From Halomonas urumqiensis (GTDB taxonomy: Bacteria; Pseudomonadota; Gammaproteobacteria; Pseudomonadales; Halomonadaceae), in NCBI RefSeq assembly GCF_003028575.1, contig NZ_PYUD01000001.1, positions 1,054,001 to 1,118,000 on the forward strand: a DNA stretch of 64,000 nt, written 5' to 3'. Position numbers and translations under genes: made by a program. Below the pieces are notes generated by a model, which saw only the letters and a list, made by a program, of their open reading frames with translations, ran no database searches and had not been told where the DNA came from. This document shows, in pieces, positions 45,151-52,831 of this stretch; the stretch's first letter is position 1, and each line of letters starts with the position of its first letter.

Positions 45151-45244
45151 TCTGGACTCCCCCTAATGTGGCCTTCAGGTTGCGCGAGTTTGTGCGACGC
45201 TGCATTGATCCTGAGCAACTTCCGCCGCAGCGGCCGGGTACCCA

Positions 45245-45424
45245 TCAGTCGTCATGTCTGTGGCTGTGGCGATGGATGAACAGGTGCAGCCCCAGGCAGA
45301 GTCCCATCGGCAGCAGCAGTAGCCAGGTGCCAGCGCCGAAGGGGTTGCCGCGCCACAGCACGATGAGCATGGCCACGCCCATCAGCACCAGGCAAGCGGT
45401 CATCAACCAGTGGTGACGGTTCAT
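45245..45424 (-). CDS. Small membrane protein, DUF2933-like
   Basis: 59 residues, MNRHHWLMTACLVLMGVAML, then a second hydrophobic stretch and a His-rich tail (HLFIHRHSHRHDD). Two predicted membrane helices. Short proteins of this layout (DUF2933) sit next to copper ATPases and oxidases. The ATG overlaps the copA stop as ATGA, so it is translationally coupled to the pump. Confidence 0.65.
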   Translation of the reverse strand: MNRHHWLMTACLVLMGVAMLIVLWRGNPFGAGTWLLLLPMGLCLGLHLFIHRHSHRHDD

Positions 45425-47928
45425 GTCGATTCTCCTTGTGAGTTCTCTCGGGTGAAGCCCCGCTTGAGCAGCAGCGAGTTGCCGATCACCGATAGGGAGC
45501 TCGCCGTCATGGCAATGACGCCGATCATGGGATGCAGCAGGCCCACGGCGGCGATGGGAATGGCCGCCACGTTATAGGCGCTGGCCCAGATCAGGTTCTG
45601 CACGATCTTGCCGTAGGTAGCGCGGGAGAGGTGCATGGCGTCCACTACAGCGGTCAGCTCGCCACGTACCAGGGTCACGTCCGCTGCCTCGATGGCCACG
45701 TCGGCCCCGGCGCCGATGGCGATACCCACGTTGGCCTGCTTCAGCGCCGCGGCGTCGTTGATGCCGTCGCCGACCATGGCCACGTGGTTGCCGTGCTTTT
45801 TCTGCAGCGCGCGGATGGCCTCGACCTTTCCCTCCGGCAGCACGCCGGCCTGGACCTCGTCGATGCCGACCTCGTCGGCTACGGCCCGCGCCGCACGCTC
45901 GTTGTCGCCGGTGATCATCACCACGTGCAACCCCAGCGCGTGCATGCCGCGAATGGCCTCCTTCGATTCCTCCTTGAGGGTGTCGGCCACGGCAACCAGC
46001 CCCAGGGCCTGGCCGTCGGCGGCGACGATCACCACGGTGCGCCCCTTGCCCTCGAGCTTACCGATGGCGCCATCCAGGGCGTCGAGGCCCTGCACACCTT
46101 CCTCTTCCAGCAGGCGGCGATTGCCGATCAGGACGGTCGCGTCGTCGACCCTGCCCGAGACGCCGCGGGCACCGGTGGAGCGAAACTCAGTGACGTCCTT
46201 GGCTTGGATATCGCGTTCTCGGGCTCCGTCGACGATGGCCCGGGCGATGGGATGCTCCGAGGCGTTCTCGACGCTCGCGGCGAGGGTCAGCAGGCGCGTC
46301 TCTTCGATACCCTCGGCGGTCACCGCCTCGGTGAGCGTTGGCTCCCCGCGGGTAATGGTGCCGGTCTTGTCGAGCACCATCACCTTGACGTCCTTGAAGG
46401 TCTGGATCGCCTCGCCGGAGCGGATCAGGATGCCTCGTTCGGCGCCGATGCCGGAGCCCACCATCAGCGCCGTGGGGGTAGCCAGGCCGAGTGCGCAGGG
46501 GCAGGCGATGACCAGCACCGCGACGGCGGCCAGTATTGCCAGTACCGGCGTGGTGGCCTCGGGATTCACCCAGGGCAGGAAGGTCGCGCCCCAGTCGAGG
46601 ATCGGTCGCATTATGTCGGGAACCAGCAGCCACACGATCAGGCTGGCCAGGGCGATCAGCAGCACTCCCGGTACGAACCGCCCGGTCATGCGATCGGCGA
46701 ACTCCTGGATCGGCACCCGGGAGCCCTGGGCCTGGTCGATCAGGCGGACGACCTGGGCGAGGAAGGTGTCGCCGCCGACCCGAGTCGCCTTGACCCGCAG
46801 CCGTCCCTCCTTGTTGATGGTCGCGCCGATTACGCTGTCGCCGAGGCTCTTGTAGACCGGGATTGACTCGCCGGTGGCGATGGACTCGTCGAGATGGCTC
46901 TCGCCCTCGACCACTTCACCATCGGTGGGGATCTTGTCACCGGGACGCACGATCATGATGTCGCCGGGGGCCAGCTCCTTTACCGGCACCTCGACCTCCT
47001 CGCCGTCGCGCTCCACCCGGGCCGTCTTGGCCCCCAGGGTCAACAGGCGGCGGATGGCCTGGGAGGCGCGCCCCTTGGCCAGGGCCTCCAGGTAACGCCC
47101 CAGCAGGTGGAAGGTCATGATGGTGGCGGCCATCTCGATGAACGAGGTCATGGGGTAGACGAAGCCGACCAGGCCGATCAGGTAGGGCGGCAGGCTGCCC
47201 ATGGAGATCAATACGTCCATGTTGAAGGTGCCATTCCTCAGCGAGCGCCAGGTCGACCTGTGAGTGGCGAAGCCGCCGTAGAGGAACACCACCGGAAAGG
47301 CGAGCAGGGCGACGATGGCCAGGTAGCCCGGGATCGGCTGCCAGAACATGTGTGGCATCATCAGCAGCATGATCAGGGTGGTGGGCAAGGCAGCAATGAT
47401 CAGGCGGTTGCGGGCCTGGGAGAGATAGGCCTCCTCGATCTCGGCATCACCCTCGCTTGTTTCCTGCTCCTCCGTCTGCACTGCCGCCACGTCGTAGCCA
47501 GCGCCTTCCACGGCGCGCTTGAGTGCATCGCCATCGGGGCCATCGGCGGCGACGGTCACCGATACACGGTGGCTGGCGATGTTGGTGTCGATCGAATTGA
47601 CACCTTCCAGCCGCTCCAGGGTGCTACGGATGATTCCGGCGCAGTGGTCCGAGCCCATGCCGGGCACCGTCAGGCGAATCTGTGGCTTGCCGGTACCGCC
47701 GCTGACGGCGGCCACATCGTAGCCGGCGCCCTCGACGGTGGCCTTGAGGGTATCGCCATCGGGCCCGCTATCATCGAGGGTCACGCTGACATGGTGGTTG
47801 GCGATATTGGTCTGGATCTCGCTCACGCCATTGAGGCGCTCAAGCGTCTTGCGAACGATCCCGGCGCAGTGGTCGCTGCCCATGCTGGGTACCGTCAGGG
47901 TGATCGTTCTGAACCTGGTGTCGCTCAT
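45421..47928 (-). CDS. copA: Cu(I)-exporting P-type ATPase with two atypical HMA domains
   Basis: 835 residues, inner membrane; exports Cu+ using ATP. Two N-terminal HMA domains (about 6-72 and 83-149) are followed by the transmembrane and catalytic parts: ATGESIPV, the CPC metal site (VIACPCALG), DKTGTITRG, the SEHPIARAIV HP motif, and MVGDGINDAAAL. The Cu+-class residues in TM7 (AYN) and TM8 (MTASS) are present. In both HMA domains the usual GMxCxxC is replaced by MGSDHC: the first Cys is Ser, and His precedes the remaining Cys. ATG 47928 follows GGAGG. Confidence 0.93.
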   Translation of the reverse strand: MSDTRFRTITLTVPSMGSDHCAGIVRKTLERLNGVSEIQTNIANHHVSVTLDDSGPDGDTLKATVEGAGYDVAAVSGGTGKPQIRLTVPGMGSDHCAGIIRSTLERLEGVNSIDTNIASHRVSVTVAADGPDGDALKRAVEGAGYDVAAVQTEEQETSEGDAEIEEAYLSQARNRLIIAALPTTLIMLLMMPHMFWQPIPGYLAIVALLAFPVVFLYGGFATHRSTWRSLRNGTFNMDVLISMGSLPPYLIGLVGFVYPMTSFIEMAATIMTFHLLGRYLEALAKGRASQAIRRLLTLGAKTARVERDGEEVEVPVKELAPGDIMIVRPGDKIPTDGEVVEGESHLDESIATGESIPVYKSLGDSVIGATINKEGRLRVKATRVGGDTFLAQVVRLIDQAQGSRVPIQEFADRMTGRFVPGVLLIALASLIVWLLVPDIMRPILDWGATFLPWVNPEATTPVLAILAAVAVLVIACPCALGLATPTALMVGSGIGAERGILIRSGEAIQTFKDVKVMVLDKTGTITRGEPTLTEAVTAEGIEETRLLTLAASVENASEHPIARAIVDGARERDIQAKDVTEFRSTGARGVSGRVDDATVLIGNRRLLEEEGVQGLDALDGAIGKLEGKGRTVVIVAADGQALGLVAVADTLKEESKEAIRGMHALGLHVVMITGDNERAARAVADEVGIDEVQAGVLPEGKVEAIRALQKKHGNHVAMVGDGINDAAALKQANVGIAIGAGADVAIEAADVTLVRGELTAVVDAMHLSRATYGKIVQNLIWASAYNVAAIPIAAVGLLHPMIGVIAMTASSLSVIGNSLLLKRGFTRENSQGEST

Positions 47929-48008
47929 CACGTGCCTCCTGCAGCTGTCGCCGAGTGGACGGCCAGGGTTGGTCGTCCTGGATGTTGCGTGCTCAGTGAC
48001 TGTACCGA

Positions 48009-48629
48009 TCAGTGATGGGCATCATGGTCCTCGGGGTCCACGTTGGCGGGTGTCGCCTGGCGGAGCTGCTCGCGCTGCTCATCGGTCATGAGGTCATGCA
48101 TGGCGTTACGCATGCGCACCATCTCGGCCATCATCTCGCCGTGCAACTCGGCCATCCGGCCGTGGAGTTCCTGTACGGCTTCCGGGTCGGGGCGCTCGCC
48201 GTGCATCGCCGTCATCAGGTCGTCGCGCAGGTTCATCAGGCGCCCCATGCGCTCGAACTGGGCGGGGCGGTGACCCTGCATCAGCTCGCGCATCTCGCTG
48301 CGCTGCTCGGCGTCGAGCATCTGCATCATGCCCATACCCTCGGCCATCATCGGGCATGGCATCATTCCGCCCATCATGCCGGGCCCCATGCCACCCTGGC
48401 CGCCTCCCATCATCATGCCGGGCCCCATGCCGCCCTGGCCGCCGCCGCCCATCATGCCGGGGCCCATGCCGCCCTGGCCGCCGCCGCCCATCATGCCGGG
48501 GCCCATGCCGCCCTGGCCGCCGCCGCCCATCATGCCGGAGCCCATGCCCTGTGCCGTCGCGACACCCGTACCGGCGAGGGCGAGGGCTAGGGTCATGCCA
48601 AGGGCGGTGGTCTGCTTGCGAACGTTCAT
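48009..48629 (-). CDS. Met-rich periplasmic CpxP/Spy-like protein
   Basis: 206 residues. A signal peptide (ends near ATAQG) is followed by about four copies of a 13-residue Gly/Met repeat (MGPGMMGGGGQGG), a PCPMM segment, then a helical Spy/CpxP-like domain with Glu/Arg/Met helices (LNLRDDLMTAMHGERPDPEA region) and an LMTDEQREQL LTxxQ-type motif. Met clusters suggest Cu(I) binding in the periplasm. ATG 48629 follows GGAG. It is upstream of copA in the same direction. Confidence 0.75.
   Translation of the reverse strand: MNVRKQTTALGMTLALALAGTGVATAQGMGSGMMGGGGQGGMGPGMMGGGGQGGMGPGMMGGGGQGGMGPGMMMGGGQGGMGPGMMGGMMPCPMMAEGMGMMQMLDAEQRSEMRELMQGHRPAQFERMGRLMNLRDDLMTAMHGERPDPEAVQELHGRMAELHGEMMAEMVRMRNAMHDLMTDEQREQLRQATPANVDPEDHDAHH
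48373..48540 (-). repeat. 39-bp tandem repeat coding the Met/Gly repeat
   Basis: About four copies of a 39-bp unit (CATCATGCCGGGGCCCATGC... on the plus strand) within the CpxP/Spy-like gene. The copies are nearly identical at the DNA level, so they are recent or homogenised. One copy has lost or gained a codon (MMMGGG). Confidence 0.8.
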
Positions 48630-48773
48630 CTCGGTTCTCCTGTGGACGGAATCGCCCACTACTGAGGGGAGCCATGGGCTCCGTGATACGGGAAACTGCA
48701 GGCCCGAGACGCTGGCGCCCAGGCAGAGGTGCTCCATCGAAACTCAACTCGACGGGGGAGAAGGGGAGGTCGC

Positions 48774-49214
48774 TCAGGAGCGGAAGCGCTGGGTCAGCAG
48801 ATAAAGCGGCGGTGAGGCTCGATCACGCGGCCTTGCACGGGGAGCGCCAAGCGCGTTGATGACATGCGGAGAGGGCCCGAAGGCCAGAAGCATCAGAATG
48901 AGCAGGTCAGGAGCGGGATCTGCTGTCTCGCTTCGGGGCAGCGCAGCCGAGGCGTGGCGGAAGCCCTGGCCGTGGTGACAGTGGGGATGCTCGGTCGGCG
49001 CCGCGAGCTGGCGTGCGGACGGCATGGCGTCGAGGGCGAGCGCCCAGTCGGTCTGGGTCTGGTGCTCGGCTGAGCCAGAGAGTGCCCAGGGATGGGCATG
49101 CGCCTGGGACGCAGACACGACCATCAGCAGAACCAGCATGAGTGCCATGCCCAGCCACAGCGGCAGGCCACATGGGCCTGATCGCGCACTGTTGTCGGGC
49201 GTGGGAAGACACAT
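48774..49214 (-). CDS. Hypothetical exported protein of the copper island
   Basis: 146 residues with a hydrophobic segment (LWLGMALMLVLLMVVSASQA), a His/Cys cluster (TEHPHCHHGQGFRH), and a conserved-looking C-terminus ending PPLYLLTQRFRS. Small proteins of this sort are common near copper or cobalt/zinc efflux genes. No assigned function. Confidence 0.5.
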   Translation of the reverse strand: MCLPTPDNSARSGPCGLPLWLGMALMLVLLMVVSASQAHAHPWALSGSAEHQTQTDWALALDAMPSARQLAAPTEHPHCHHGQGFRHASAALPRSETADPAPDLLILMLLAFGPSPHVINALGAPRARPRDRASPPLYLLTQRFRS

Positions 49215-49376
49215 GGCATAGGGCTCGCGAGTGGTCGGGTGTAGTCCTTACCTTAGTCCAGTGGCATCGGCTGTCCATTGATGCATGTCATGAAATAATG
49301 GACAGTAAACCTGTGTGCAGGGCTTAGGTTGCTGGCGACCCGGAGGTCGTGGAATACTTCCCCCACTACTGCTGCA

Positions 49377-49736
49377 ATGGCTGTCATGTACCCCATGCAC
49401 CGCTCCTTCAGTTCCTGGTGGCTCTGCCTGACAATGGCCCTGGTGATGGCCATTGCTTCGCCCGTGGCGGCGACCGGGCACCATGGGGATACCGCCTGCC
49501 TCGATGGCCTGGTCGGGCCCGAACAGGACTCCTCCTGGTACCAGGCAGGCGTTACCGACGCGGATGAAGCGGACACTTCGCAGGCCCCTCCCTGCTGCCT
49601 GCCCTGCGCTCAATGCGCGGCGGCCATGGCCTCGGCGCCCGAGGGTTTCATCGGGTTGACCGTATCGCGGGACGAGCACGATCACGGCAGCCCGGTGGGC
49701 TCTCATGCTCCCTTCGAACGTCCTCCTCGTAGCTGA
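49377..49736 (+). CDS. Hypothetical exported Cys-rich protein upstream of the multicopper oxidase
   Basis: About 119 residues. The signal peptide is FSSWWLCLTMALVMAIASPV, followed by a Cys cluster (PPCCLPCAQCAAAMA). Several in-frame ATGs (49377, 49386, 49395) lack a clear ribosome-binding site, so the start is a guess. The Cys-x2-Cys spacing suggests metal or disulfide chemistry. It lies 73 bases upstream of the oxidase gene and is divergent from the exported protein before it. Confidence 0.42.
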   Translation: MAVMYPMHRSFSSWWLCLTMALVMAIASPVAATGHHGDTACLDGLVGPEQDSSWYQAGVTDADEADTSQAPPCCLPCAQCAAAMASAPEGFIGLTVSRDEHDHGSPVGSHAPFERPPRS

Positions 49737-49809
49737 ACCTCTGCTCCCCCTGATGGCACTGTGGGTGATCGTCCCGCAGTGAGAGTGTTCATGTCTCGAG
49801 GACAATCCA

Positions 49810-51489
49810 ATGCAACGTCGCGACTTCCTGCGCTACTCGGCCCTTGGCGGCCTGGCGCTGTCATCGGGCGGCTATATCTTTGCCGCCTCTCGCAAGCATC
49901 CCCACACCTCGGCCGGTGGCCTGGCGCCGCTGCCTGAGCGCGGAGCGCCGCTACGCCCGCTGCCGCGCATCGTCAACCTGAGTGAATCAGCCGGACGTTT
50001 TCGCAGTGCACTTACCCCGGCCACCCATACGGTGCCCTTGAGCGATGAGCTCGAGGCCAGGCTATGGCTCTACAACGGCAAGGTGGCGCCGCTGATCGAG
50101 GTGCGCGAGGGCGACGAGCTGGACATCACCCTGATCAACCAGCTGGAGCAGGAGACCACCCTGCACTGGCATGGCGTGCCGGTTCTCCAGACTGAGGATG
50201 GTGCCCCCTGGGATGCCGTGGCACCGGGCGATTCACGTCAGTATCGCTATACCTTTCCCGAGGGCAGCGCCGGGCTTCACTGGTTCCACCCGCATCCCCA
50301 TGAAGGCACCGCCCGGCAGGTGGCCCACGGCCTGGCAGGCGCCCTACTGGTACGCCCGCCCCAGGATGTATTGCCCGTGGAGATGGAGGAGCACCTGCTG
50401 GTGGTCAGCGACCTGCGCCTGACGGCGAACGGTGAGGTGGCGCCGCATACCGACGAGGACTGGATGAACGGCCGCGAGGGCGAGCTGCTGCTGGTCAACG
50501 GCCAACGCGAGCCGCGTCTCGATGTCGCACCGGGCAGCACCCTGCGCCTGCGGTTGATCAATGCCTGTGCCGGACGCTATCTGCGCCTGCGTCTGGACGA
50601 GCACGAACTCACCCTGATCGGAACCGACGGCGGGCTGATCGAGCACCCCCAGCCGCTCGAGGAACTGTTGCTGACCCCGGGCGAGCGTGCTGACCTGCTG
50701 GTACGAGTGAGCGGGCAGGCTGGTGGACGTTTCCTGCTGGCCAGCCACCCCTACGAGCGGGGCTGGATGGGCGAGAGGCCGCCGCACCTCGACGAAGTGG
50801 CGCCATTACTGGTGATCAACACCCTCCATGCCGGCGTGCAGCCCGCCGTCAGGCTTCCCGAACGCCTAGGTCGCGTCGAGCCCTTGGGAGAACCGGCGGT
50901 GCGTCGCAAGGTGGAGTTCACCGAGGTGATGCCTGGCCATGATGCGCATGAGGCGGGGCATGGCAACGGCCATGGCGACCACGCTGCGCACGGCGGTGGT
51001 CATGGAAATCAGGGTGAACATGCTGCGCACGGCGGTGGTCATGGAAATCAGGGTGAACACGATGGCCATGGAGGCCATGGCGGTCACGCTGCCCAGATGG
51101 CGGAACACGCTGGTCATGGAGCATCGGCAGGGCAAGCGTCACGCCCCGAGGTGGAGTTCCTGATCAATGGCCGGGCCTTCGCCATGGACGAGATCCTGTT
51201 CGAGGGGCGGGTCGATGAGGTGGAGGAGTGGGAGGTATTCAACAACTCGCATATGGACCACCCCTTCCATGTGCATGGCACCCATTTCCAGGTGATTGCC
51301 ACCCGCGATGCTGAGGGTGCGTGGCGAGAGACTCCCTGGCTGGCCTGGAAGGACACCGTCAATCTGGCCCCCTACCAGCGTCTGGCACTTCGCATGGTGT
51401 TCCGCGAGCCCGGCGACTGGCTGTTCCACTGCCACATTATCGAGCACGAAGAGCTGGGGATGATGGCGACCGTGCGTATCCACTCCTGA
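49810..51489 (+). CDS. Periplasmic multicopper oxidase with His-rich insert
   Basis: 559 residues, Tat-exported (QRRDFLRYSALGGLAL). It oxidises Cu(I) or phenolics in relatives. Copper ligands are visible: HWHG, HWFHPHPHEG, the late HPFHVHGTHFQV and the T1/T3 cluster HCHIIEHEELGMM. A His/Gly-rich insertion (about 378-438) lies before the last cupredoxin domain and contains two identical 13-residue repeats. It resembles CopA/PcoA-type and CueO-type oxidases, which also carry Met- or His-rich insertions. RBS is weak. Confidence 0.92.
   Translation: MQRRDFLRYSALGGLALSSGGYIFAASRKHPHTSAGGLAPLPERGAPLRPLPRIVNLSESAGRFRSALTPATHTVPLSDELEARLWLYNGKVAPLIEVREGDELDITLINQLEQETTLHWHGVPVLQTEDGAPWDAVAPGDSRQYRYTFPEGSAGLHWFHPHPHEGTARQVAHGLAGALLVRPPQDVLPVEMEEHLLVVSDLRLTANGEVAPHTDEDWMNGREGELLLVNGQREPRLDVAPGSTLRLRLINACAGRYLRLRLDEHELTLIGTDGGLIEHPQPLEELLLTPGERADLLVRVSGQAGGRFLLASHPYERGWMGERPPHLDEVAPLLVINTLHAGVQPAVRLPERLGRVEPLGEPAVRRKVEFTEVMPGHDAHEAGHGNGHGDHAAHGGGHGNQGEHAAHGGGHGNQGEHDGHGGHGGHAAQMAEHAGHGASAGQASRPEVEFLINGRAFAMDEILFEGRVDEVEEWEVFNNSHMDHPFHVHGTHFQVIATRDAEGAWRETPWLAWKDTVNLAPYQRLALRMVFREPGDWLFHCHIIEHEELGMMATVRIHS
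50983..51059 (+). repeat. Two 39-bp tandem copies in the oxidase His-rich insert
   Basis: The unit GCTGCGCACGGCGGTGGTCA... (39 bp, coding HAAHGGGHGNQGE) is repeated with no mismatch at 50983 and 51022. Confidence 0.85.
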
Positions 51490-51568
51490 CCGCTTTCCCG
51501 AGTGCCGGCACCATGCGGTCACATCGCCTGGTGCCGGCTCCCTTGTTTAATGATGAGGAAGTGATGAC

Positions 51569-52432
51569 GTGATCCATTACCGATGGCTGCTCGTGGTGGC
51601 CGTTCTGGTGGCGCTGCTGGTGGGCTGTTCTCGTGAGCCGAGTGGCATCAGTCTCGAGCAGATGAGACAGCAGACCCACATTCACGGTCTGGCCTTCGAC
51701 CGGTCCGATAGTGAACGGGTGTGGCTGGCCACCCACCATGGTTTCTATGCCATTGGTCGCGATGGAATGGTCCGGCGGGTCTCCGATGAGGCCCATGATT
51801 TCATGGGATTCGCGCTCCACCCCGAAGAGGCTGAGACCTTCTTTGCGAGCGGCCACCCTGCCAGGGGAGGCAACCTCGGGGTAGTGATGTCCACCGATGG
51901 AGGTCGCAGCTGGTCCCGGCATGCTTCCGGCGTTGATGGCCCGGTGGATTTCCATCAGCTGACCATCAGCGCGGCCAGCCCCGACACGCTCTACGGAGCC
52001 TATGCCGGCCAGCTCCAGGTCAGTCAGGATGGCGGTGCCAGCTGGCAGATTCGAGCCAGGGCCCCGGCCGGACTGCTTGCCCTGGCAGCCTCGAGCCGCG
52101 ATCCAGAGCAGCTCTATGCGGCCACCCAGAGTGGGCTCTTGATGAGCCCGGACGGTGGCGAGCGCTGGCGTCAAATCCATCCCGAGCGCAGACCGGTCAG
52201 CCTGGTGGTAATCCATGACGGACAGCTCTATGCCTTCATGCTCGATGTTGGCCTTCTGCACGCCGAGGAGGGCAGTCGTGACTGGGAGATGCTCAAGCGA
52301 GGCTGGGGGGATCGCTACCTGTTGCATCTGGCAGTGGATCCGAGCGACCCACAGCGCCTGATAGCCGCCGACGACCTCAATCAGCTGCTGATCAGCGACA
52401 ACGGCGGACGCGACTGGTCGCGTCTCGAGTGA
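51569..52432 (+). CDS. BNR/sialidase-fold lipoprotein
   Basis: 287 residues. The lipobox is LLVGCS, with Cys near residue 20. Repeated Asp-box-like strings (STDGGRSWSR, SQDGGASWQ, SPDGGERWRQ, SDNGGRDWSR) indicate a six-bladed propeller. The GTG start follows GAGGAAG. It is close downstream of the oxidase, so it may be an accessory periplasmic protein for copper handling. No enzymatic residues can be claimed. Confidence 0.7.
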   Translation: MIHYRWLLVVAVLVALLVGCSREPSGISLEQMRQQTHIHGLAFDRSDSERVWLATHHGFYAIGRDGMVRRVSDEAHDFMGFALHPEEAETFFASGHPARGGNLGVVMSTDGGRSWSRHASGVDGPVDFHQLTISAASPDTLYGAYAGQLQVSQDGGASWQIRARAPAGLLALAASSRDPEQLYAATQSGLLMSPDGGERWRQIHPERRPVSLVVIHDGQLYAFMLDVGLLHAEEGSRDWEMLKRGWGDRYLLHLAVDPSDPQRLIAADDLNQLLISDNGGRDWSRLE

Positions 52433-52447
52433 ACCGGGAGATACCGC

Positions 52448-52603
52448 ATGTTGCAATATCCCAATATCGACCTGGTGGCCATCAGCCTGGGTCCTTTCGC
52501 TATTCACTGGTATGGCCTGATGTAGGTGGTCGGCTTCGTCGCCGTGGGCATCGCGATCACGATCGGCCTGGAGTGGCATGCTACGGCGTTCCAGCAGCGC
52601 TGA
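52448..52603 (+). pseudogene. lgt: Remnant of lgt (prolipoprotein diacylglyceryl transferase)
   Basis: The frame reads [20 protein letters not shown], then WYGLM, as in the family's N-terminus, but a TAG replaces the next Tyr codon. A further hydrophobic segment (VVGFVAVGIAITIG) follows before a second stop. Only the first 50 of about 270 codons remain. It keeps a GGGAG site. It lies between the lipoprotein and the cardiolipin synthase. Confidence 0.8.
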
Positions 52604-52650
52604 CAGTATGCTGAAGGGATGCCTACCCTGCGCTGCTGGGGACCGGGCTC

Positions 52651-52803
52651 ATGCCGCTGCTGCAGTGGCTGCTGCTGCCGCCGCTGGTGGCTTGGCTGGC
52701 ACGCCGCCAGATCGTCGGTGAGGCGTGCTTGCGGAACAGCGCAGGCCGTGCATCGGGACCCGGCGGGATGACGAGTGAATCGCTGAGGAGAGCAAGCCCA
52801 TGA
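52651..52803 (+). CDS. Possible 50-aa hydrophobic ORF
   Basis: The frame MPLLQWLLLPPLVAWLARRQ continues 30 residues with no hydrophobic run. The frame is open upstream to 52615. It may be a fragment of a larger membrane gene. No family recognised, weak support. Confidence 0.3.
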   Translation: MPLLQWLLLPPLVAWLARRQIVGEACLRNSAGRASGPGGMTSESLRRASP

Positions 52804-52831
52804 ATGAGTCGTGTCAGAAGGAGCGCACTTC

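Noticed and set aside
45532..46866. Long plus-strand frames opposite the copper ATPase
   Set aside because: They mirror conserved P-type ATPase motifs and have no family features or start sites.
48373..48540. CRISPR-like regular repeat
   Set aside because: No spacers; it is an in-frame tandem protein-coding repeat.
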